The translations under genes and the position numbers were made by a program. From Ascoidea asiatica (Eukaryota > Ascomycota > Saccharomycetes > Ascoideales > Ascoideaceae): a DNA stretch of 64,000 bases. Shown in pieces: positions 61,695-64,000 of the stretch; the stretch's first letter is position 1, and every line of letters begins with the position of its first letter. The stretch lies in contig BCKQ01000004.1 in the NCBI GenBank assembly GCA_001600695.1, forward strand, positions 806,001 through 870,000. The letters are read 5' to 3'. The notes under the pieces are model-generated. The model made no database searches, was not told the origin of the DNA, and saw only the letters and a program-made list of their open reading frames with translations.

Positions 61695-63917
61695 TTAATT
61701 AGAAGTATGGGAAATTTGTGGGAGATATAATCCACATTGTGATAAGTCAACTTGATTTTCATTTTCTTGAATGTTAGTATTTTCTGCATTGAAATGATTT
61801 TCATTATTTTCATTATTTTCTTTGATATTACTAACAGCTTCTTTGTTTGTCTCATTTGTAGTTTTATTTTCATCTTTATTTTCATCTTTATTTTCATCTT
61901 TATTTTCATCTTTATTTTCATCTTTATTTTCATCTTTATTTTTCCCATTTTTACACTTTTGCTTACTAGCTTTAGTAAATCTTTTTACCTTTCTTAGCTC
62001 TTCATCACTATCAACACACCAATCTGTTTCCCAATGTTTTTCTTCTGCCACGTGTTTGTCCATATAATGTTTGAAATACCAAAAAAATTCACTTTTACCA
62101 CTTCTTTTAGTATCTAATATATCAAATGTCACACCACATTCAGAAACAGGACAATCACAATACCAACTGAATAAACCTTTTTTTTTAATATTTCTTTTAT
62201 CACCATTTCTATCAATAGATAAATTAATTGGAAATTTAACTTTTTCATTATATTTATCAATACCATGATTATATCTAATATGATTTCCATATATTCCATA
62301 ATCTAAACTGATTTCCTCTGTATATTGAATCTTTTCTCCATTATCTGTTTTCTGAGTAAGTACTTCTGGATTTTTTGATGTTCCATTTGTATATTCATTT
62401 CCTTTTTTTGATTCGAAAATCCAATTTTCTCCAGTACAATAACGACACAATCTTGCAACAGAATATACTATTTTTCCATTTCCATTTTCATCTAATATTT
62501 TTTTGAATTCTATTTTTCTGATTAATGCTCTATAACGAGATTCTTTATGATTCTCTCCAGTTTTATGATAAATAGTAACAGTTTCACCATTGTTGATATT
62601 CTTTTTATCTTCTTCACTCAGTTCATTTTGAATATCATCGGTTATTTTAACAACTGAACTTTCTTTGGCTATATTTTCATATTTCTTGAAAAATGAATTT
62701 TCTTCCCTCAGATTTTTGAATGCTTCCTTCAGATAATTAAAGTCCATATCGTAATAATCCTTTTTTGGAGAATCATAATTCAGATATGGTAATTCAGCTC
62801 TCTTGACTTTAACACCTCTAATTTTTCTTAGCCATTTGGTTCTTTTTTCTTGATCACTTGTTAATTTTAATGAGTTGAATAAAATATTTATACTTTGGAA
62901 ATCATCTACATTATCAATATTCTCTTTTGCATTTGATGAATTTGAAATTGGTTCTGATTGATTGGTCGCTAAAGATTGAGATGGTGAAGATTGAGATGGT
63001 GATGGTTTACTTTTCTTTGTTTCAACAGTTGCAATCAATTCTTTATTTTGATTATCTGAGTCATCTTCTCTTTTTCTTTTCTTATTTTTGGTAATATTAT
63101 TGATATTATTGATATTACTGATATGATTTGCATTATTGATATTGATAATGACATTAGCATTGTTATTGTTATTGCTATTTTCATAAGTTTGAGTATTGAA
63201 GTTGGGTAAAAGAGAAGTTTGAGCGGGATCGGCTAGAGTTAAGTTGGAGTAATTTTGAGATTCTGTTTCAGAGAGTGGACTGATAAAGCTCCAGTCAAAC
63301 ATACTGGTATTTTTATCATTTTGATCTAAATAATAATTGAAATAATCATCTGAATGGTTATCTAAAGTTGTATTTAAAGGACTATCTAAATTACTTTGAT
63401 TAGTTTGATTTGAGGAATTATCATCTGAAGTTGTACTTAAATTATTGAACTCATCATTGTGATTTTGATTTGAATTATTGATCACAGCAGAAAATTTATG
63501 GTTATCGTTCTGGATGGAGATTGCATATTGGTTAATATTAGTGGGTGAATTATCTTTTGAAAGATAAGTTGGATTCATATATTTAGTAGTATCTTCATTA
63601 TTATTTAAAAGTTCAGCTGAGTGTGTCTTTTTACTGTCAACTATATCTTGATTTAAATTATTAATGGAATTATTACTTGAATCTTGAATTGAATTTTGAT
63701 TTTGATTAGAAACGTTTTCTTGAATAGAATTAGTATCTAAATTGTTATCTAAAGTAATAATATAATTATTATTTAGATCAAAAACAGACTCTTGATTAAA
63801 ATTATTATATGAAGAAGTATTTAAGTTCACAGTTGGAGCATTCATATAAGTAGGATATTGAAAATCTAACTCATTAAGTTCTTCCTCAGGATTATCATCT
63901 GAATCATCCCAAGTCAT
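61695..63917 (-). CDS. Probable transcription regulator with Rua1-type (DUF4451) C-terminal domain
   Basis: 740 residues. The N-terminal 300 are Asn/Ser/Asp-rich with no fold visible, ending in a basic KNKKRKREDD patch. The globular half begins at KRTKWLRKIRGVKVKRAELP (about 355) and contains a Cys/His block: CRYCTGENWI near residue 505, YGNHIRYNHGIDKYNEKVKFP, then WYCDCPVSECGVTFDILD and EFFWYFKHYMDKHV near 600-645. The order C-x2-C, H-x4-H, C-x-C-x4-C, H-x4-H resembles the Rua1 C-terminal family (PF14616), named after an Ustilago regulator. A tail of seven or more Asp-Glu-Asn-Lys repeats (61862-61940, 12-bp units) precedes the end. Target genes unknown. Confidence 0.65.
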   Translation of the reverse strand: MTWDDSDDNPEEELNELDFQYPTYMNAPTVNLNTSSYNNFNQESVFDLNNNYIITLDNNLDTNSIQENVSNQNQNSIQDSSNNSINNLNQDIVDSKKTHSAELLNNNEDTTKYMNPTYLSKDNSPTNINQYAISIQNDNHKFSAVINNSNQNHNDEFNNLSTTSDDNSSNQTNQSNLDSPLNTTLDNHSDDYFNYYLDQNDKNTSMFDWSFISPLSETESQNYSNLTLADPAQTSLLPNFNTQTYENSNNNNNANVIININNANHISNINNINNITKNKKRKREDDSDNQNKELIATVETKKSKPSPSQSSPSQSLATNQSEPISNSSNAKENIDNVDDFQSINILFNSLKLTSDQEKRTKWLRKIRGVKVKRAELPYLNYDSPKKDYYDMDFNYLKEAFKNLREENSFFKKYENIAKESSVVKITDDIQNELSEEDKKNINNGETVTIYHKTGENHKESRYRALIRKIEFKKILDENGNGKIVYSVARLCRYCTGENWIFESKKGNEYTNGTSKNPEVLTQKTDNGEKIQYTEEISLDYGIYGNHIRYNHGIDKYNEKVKFPINLSIDRNGDKRNIKKKGLFSWYCDCPVSECGVTFDILDTKRSGKSEFFWYFKHYMDKHVAEEKHWETDWCVDSDEELRKVKRFTKASKQKCKNGKNKDENKDENKDENKDENKDENKDENKTTNETNKEAVSNIKENNENNENHFNAENTNIQENENQVDLSQCGLYLPQISHTSN
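61862..61940 (-). repeat. 12-bp tandem coding (Asp-Glu-Asn-Lys)n
   Basis: About 6-7 perfect TTTATTTTCATC units near the 3' end of the Rua1-like gene; likely length-variable. Confidence 0.9.
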
Positions 63918-64000
63918 TGTTAAAAAGTAATTTAGATTTGCCTATACTAGTTATTATGAATGTTGATTGTTGTCTTCGGTTTTTTGAGATTTAATATTTA
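63918..64000. promoter_or_regulatory. Upstream region of the Rua1-like gene, cut by window end
   Basis: 83 bp of AT-rich sequence directly 5' of the minus-strand start codon. Nothing specific seen. Confidence 0.3.

Noticed and set aside
61862-61940. CRISPR-like regular repeats
   Set aside because: Repeats are contiguous 12-bp coding units without spacers.
1-64000. tRNA genes
   Set aside because: Scanned for GTTCGA/GTTCAA B boxes with a paired A box; all hits were inside coding sequence or lacked a cloverleaf.

Overview
This is a nuclear chromosome segment from a budding yeast (Saccharomycotina). It is very AT-rich and compact, with mostly single-exon genes, long Asn and Ser runs encoded by AAT and TCA/TCT microsatellites, canonical yeast introns (GTATGN donor, TACTAAC or TACTAAT branch site) and many orthologues of Saccharomyces proteins. 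It also has a homologue of the tri-snRNP protein SNRNP27, which to my knowledge S. cerevisiae lacks, and a protein resembling the Rua1 C-terminal (DUF4451) family, so the source is probably not a close relative of S. cerevisiae. CTG codons are too rare to settle the genetic code, though several lie in hydrophobic contexts that fit leucine.

Left end (1-5360): a Ty1/copia-class LTR retrotransposon. The window opens inside its 5' LTR. It has a gag ORF that starts inside the LTR, a +1 gag-pol shift at an unusual GCG-AGG-C site, a pol frame with protease, integrase, reverse transcriptase and RNase H, and a third open frame between pol and the 3' LTR. Pol and the third frame carry 12 in-frame stop codons but no frameshift.

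Core (5650-54520) is ordinary gene-dense chromosome: an intron-containing SPOUT RNA methyltransferase, UTP5 (90S pre-ribosome), intron-containing PUP2 (20S proteasome alpha5), a BTB/POZ protein, a Zn2Cys6 regulator, a C2H2 regulator, RAM1, CYS4, an MCH-type transporter, DDC2/LCD1 (ATRIP), TSC13, a mitochondrial-type PPR protein, a SAT4/HRK1 kinase, TOP1, SNRNP27, ELG1, a GPI cell-wall protein, an unrecognised 235-residue protein, a PDR16/17-type Sec14 protein and SLT11/ECM2. Three genes act in genome maintenance (DDC2, TOP1, ELG1), two in splicing (SNRNP27, SLT11) and two or three in ribosome biogenesis or RNA modification. They are scattered and do not form one pathway cluster.

Right part (55.5-61 kb) is a run of damaged loci: a 3.1 kb gene of unknown function broken by an exact 19-bp tandem duplication, a PPOX/YLR456W-like gene with one in-frame stop, and an internal relic of a DRS2-type lipid flippase with frameshifts and deletions. 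The window closes with the Rua1-like regulator on the minus strand. I found no tRNA, rRNA or CRISPR array.
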